Shown here one piece after another: positions 6,085 through 7,396 of a stretch of 7,396 bases of DNA. Origin of the DNA: Bacteroidia bacterium (lineage in GTDB: Bacteria; Bacteroidota; Bacteroidia; Bacteroidales; Azobacteroidaceae); the NCBI GenBank assembly GCA_025999115.1, contig BNWW01000085.1, positions 1-7,396 of the forward strand, given 5' to 3'. The position numbers and the translations under genes were made by a program. Below the pieces are notes generated by a model. The model ran no database searches. It was not told where the DNA came from and saw nothing but the letters and a program-made list of their open reading frames with translations. Position 1 is the stretch's first letter; each line of letters starts with the position of its first letter.

Positions 6085-6668
6085 TATTCGATTCCGATTA
6101 ATTTGTGCATTTGCAGGCTTAAACGCCATTGCGGATGCCGCTTGATGTATTCGACGCAAAACAGGATATTCGCTTGCGTTTCTTCTTTATTTAAAGTGAA
6201 AACCGGACTGATTAAATAAAATTTGGCTACCGGTAAACCTTCGATTTCGGGAATTGCATCGCCGGATTGTACCGGTAAACGGATTTCATCGACTGCCGGA
6301 TTTATTTTTTTCGCATAATCCGGATTTCCTTTCGGACTAACAACTATGTAATCCAAACCGTCCGGCAAAACGCTCGTTCCATTGCTTTCGATAGCTTGAA
6401 AATAGCCTTCGGATTTGAAAAATGAGATAATTTCATTGGTCAATTGCAAAGTCGGTTCGCCGCCCGTCCAAATAATCCAATAGCATGGAAACGAACGGAT
6501 TACGGATAAAATTTGTTGGATATTCATTGTTTGTCCGCCGGAAAAATCGGTATCACAAAAATCGCATTTTAAATTGCATTGCGATAAACGGATGAAGATG
6601 GAAGCTTCGCCTTGCCGTCCGCCCTCGCCTTGCAGTGAATAGAATATTTCCTTTACTTCAAGGTTCAT
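6084..6668 (-). CDS. queE: 7-carboxy-7-deazaguanine synthase (radical SAM)
   Basis: A 194-residue radical SAM enzyme that converts 6-carboxytetrahydropterin to 7-carboxy-7-deazaguanine, the step after QueD on the way to preQ0 and queuosine. The cluster-binding cysteines C31, C35 and C38 lie in CNLKCDFCDTDF. SLQGEG (11-16), TGGEP (68-72), ESNGT (94-98) and the C-terminal WRLSLQMHKLIGIE tail are typical of the family. At 194 residues it is compact compared with the E. coli (223) and B. subtilis (243) enzymes. It overlaps queD by 11 bases at its start and rnz by one base at its end, so all three genes are almost certainly co-transcribed and translationally linked. Confidence 0.96.
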   Translation of the reverse strand: MNLEVKEIFYSLQGEGGRQGEASIFIRLSQCNLKCDFCDTDFSGGQTMNIQQILSVIRSFPCYWIIWTGGEPTLQLTNEIISFFKSEGYFQAIESNGTSVLPDGLDYIVVSPKGNPDYAKKINPAVDEIRLPVQSGDAIPEIEGLPVAKFYLISPVFTLNKEETQANILFCVEYIKRHPQWRLSLQMHKLIGIE

Positions 6669-7011
6669 AAATACACGACGTTTGGGGTGTTTCGCTCACT
6701 TCCACAGCATACAATTCGGGAATTTCGGGTTTGAAACGCTCATAGAGAAAGCAAGCGATATTTTCGGAAGTGGGATGACCGGGAATCACATCATTCAAAT
6801 GGCGATGATCGAGCGTTGCATCAATGTATTGTTTCACGCTTTTGAGGGCTTTGTAATCTTTCACAAAACCGTATTGATCCAAATTTTCGGAGCGTAAATG
6901 CACGGTTATCAAATAATTATGGCCGTGCATTCGTGCGCAGGGATGGTCGTCGCCCAATAAACTCAACACGTGCGAAGCGGAGAACGAAAATTGTTTGCTG
7001 ATTTTGTACAT
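6658..7011 (-). CDS. queD: 6-carboxy-5,6,7,8-tetrahydropterin synthase
   Basis: A 117-residue enzyme of the PTPS/QueD family that converts dihydroneopterin triphosphate to 6-carboxytetrahydropterin. Zinc ligands are H14 (ASH), H29 and H31 (HGH). The catalytic residues are C25 in the CxxxHGH motif that marks QueD, H69 in DHRHLN and E107 in SETP. Length matches bacterial QueD (about 120). The ATG at 7011 is chosen because a TTG that would extend the frame to 7038 lies inside the predicted -7 box, and the family starts with a short segment before the first beta strand (KISKQFSFSASH). First gene of the operon; its stop lies 11 bases into queE. Confidence 0.95.
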   Translation of the reverse strand: MYKISKQFSFSASHVLSLLGDDHPCARMHGHNYLITVHLRSENLDQYGFVKDYKALKSVKQYIDATLDHRHLNDVIPGHPTSENIACFLYERFKPEIPELYAVEVSETPQTSCIYEP

Positions 7012-7035
7012 TTCGCGGTTATTTTGAATTGTGGG

Positions 7036-7043
7036 CAAATTTA
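7036..7043 (-). promoter_or_regulatory. -7 box of the queD-queE-rnz operon promoter
   Basis: Read on the minus strand this is TAAATTTG, a perfect TANNTTTG match. Initiation near 7030 gives a leader of about 19 bases before queD. No clear TTTG is found 19-20 bases upstream. The leader is too short to hold a preQ1 riboswitch, so control by queuosine precursors through that route is unlikely here. Confidence 0.55.
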
Positions 7044-7096
7044 CGGAAAAATTTGGGATTTGTGGGATTTATCTCATCTTAAAATAATCTTTTTTA

Positions 7097-7247
7097 ATGA
7101 CTATCCGCAATAATACCCCCTAACTTTGTGTTCCCATTTGTCCTGCAAGGACAATATTTTATTAACCGTAGGTTGCGCTTCGCTCCACCTACGGTTAATA
7201 AAATGTCGCCTCTGCGAGGCTTTATGGGTATTATTGCGGATAGTCAT
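7097..7247. repeat. 151-base nested palindromic element able to fold as a cloverleaf
   Basis: A perfect 22-base inverted repeat (7097-7118 and 7226-7247) encloses three further perfect hairpins in a row. The left one is TTGTCCT/AGGACAA (7138-7144 and 7148-7154, loop GCA). The central one has 18-base arms (7156-7173 and 7187-7204) with a 13-base loop. The right one is GCCTC/GAGGC (7208-7212 and 7216-7220, loop TGC). Both side hairpins have 3-base loops. The element sits upstream of queD, with its left end about 54 bases beyond the -7 box. No protein frame of credible content covers it. Its compactness and symmetry suggest a non-autonomous transposable or REP-like repeat; this is inference, since only one copy is in the window. 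Confidence 0.85.
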
Positions 7248-7334
7248 ATTTTTTTTAGCTAATAAATTACTTAACCCACATTGCAGCCTCCCCTTTATCG
7301 AAGTGTTAAAAGATCAAAAATATCCAAGTTGAAT

Positions 7335-7396
7335 ATGCATTATACGTTCTGTGGGCTGGTGTATATGTTAAAACATTCGTTTTTTGGTGCTAAAAC
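7335..7396 (+). CDS. Possible start of an unidentified gene running off the right edge
   Basis: An ATG at 7335 opens 20 codons (MHYTFCGLVYMLKHSFFGAK) that remain open at the edge. The segment is rather hydrophobic but too short to assign to a family. No TANNTTTG promoter is seen upstream, and the region between the cloverleaf element and this ATG (7248-7334) shows nothing recognisable. It may be a real N-terminus, a spurious frame in non-coding sequence or part of a larger repeat. Confidence 0.2.
   Translation, partial: MHYTFCGLVYMLKHSFFGAK

Noticed and set aside
6085..6159. N-terminal extension of rnz by 25 residues
   Set aside because: The extra codons lie within queE, the residues do not fit the RNase Z N-terminus, and the TAATG overlap gives a standard start.
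7097..7247. tRNA or other structural RNA gene suggested by the cloverleaf fold
   Set aside because: The stems are far longer than those of a tRNA, there is no T-loop or anticodon arm pattern, and no promoter points into it.
7126..7332. A 68-residue plus-strand open frame
   Set aside because: Its first half translates the inverted repeats, it starts inside the element and the composition is not protein-like.

Overview
The window looks like a piece of a Bacteroidota chromosome, most likely Bacteroidales. This rests on promoters of the Bacteroidetes type (TTTG about 20 bases before TANNTTTG), starts preceded by A/T-rich sequence rather than Shine-Dalgarno sites, five mapped promoters giving leaders of only about 20-30 bases, and protein families typical of the phylum. 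No phage, plasmid, CRISPR or RNA genes were seen.

Left part (1-1294): an OmpR/PhoB-type response regulator on the minus strand has no kinase gene beside it within the window. It diverges from a small two-gene unit on the plus strand: a short, probably truncated membrane protein overlapping by ATGA a 66-residue XRE-type DNA-binding protein. A short open frame on the minus strand runs off the left edge.

Region 1295-1725 has no gene. It holds a composite of short palindromes and a 10-base tandem repeat (1366-1532), then a 9-base inverted repeat enclosing an imperfect direct repeat, then the promoter of an AqpZ-type water channel (1726-2427). A hairpin follows the channel gene.

Middle (2487-5100): a secreted two-domain protein (CapA-like metallophosphoesterase fold fused to an NlpC/P60 peptidase) is transcribed toward a secreted M23 peptidase with a C-terminal LysM domain. 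Both are expected to work on the cell envelope, and each has its own recognisable promoter.

Right part (5170-7043, minus strand): an overlapping operon queD-queE-rnz. QueD and QueE make the 7-deazaguanine precursor of queuosine. RNase Z trims tRNA 3' ends, so the operon joins two tRNA maturation activities. Start sites were set from promoter positions, overlaps and family alignment, which shortens several of the longest possible reading frames.

The most unusual structure is at 7097-7247: a 151-base element with a perfect 22-base outer inverted repeat enclosing three further perfect hairpins, so one strand can fold as a cloverleaf. The loop of its central arm contains the exact 10-mer that is repeated in tandem at 1481-1520, which links the two repeat regions. 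It is best read as a non-autonomous, REP- or MITE-like element; no transposase is present in the window.
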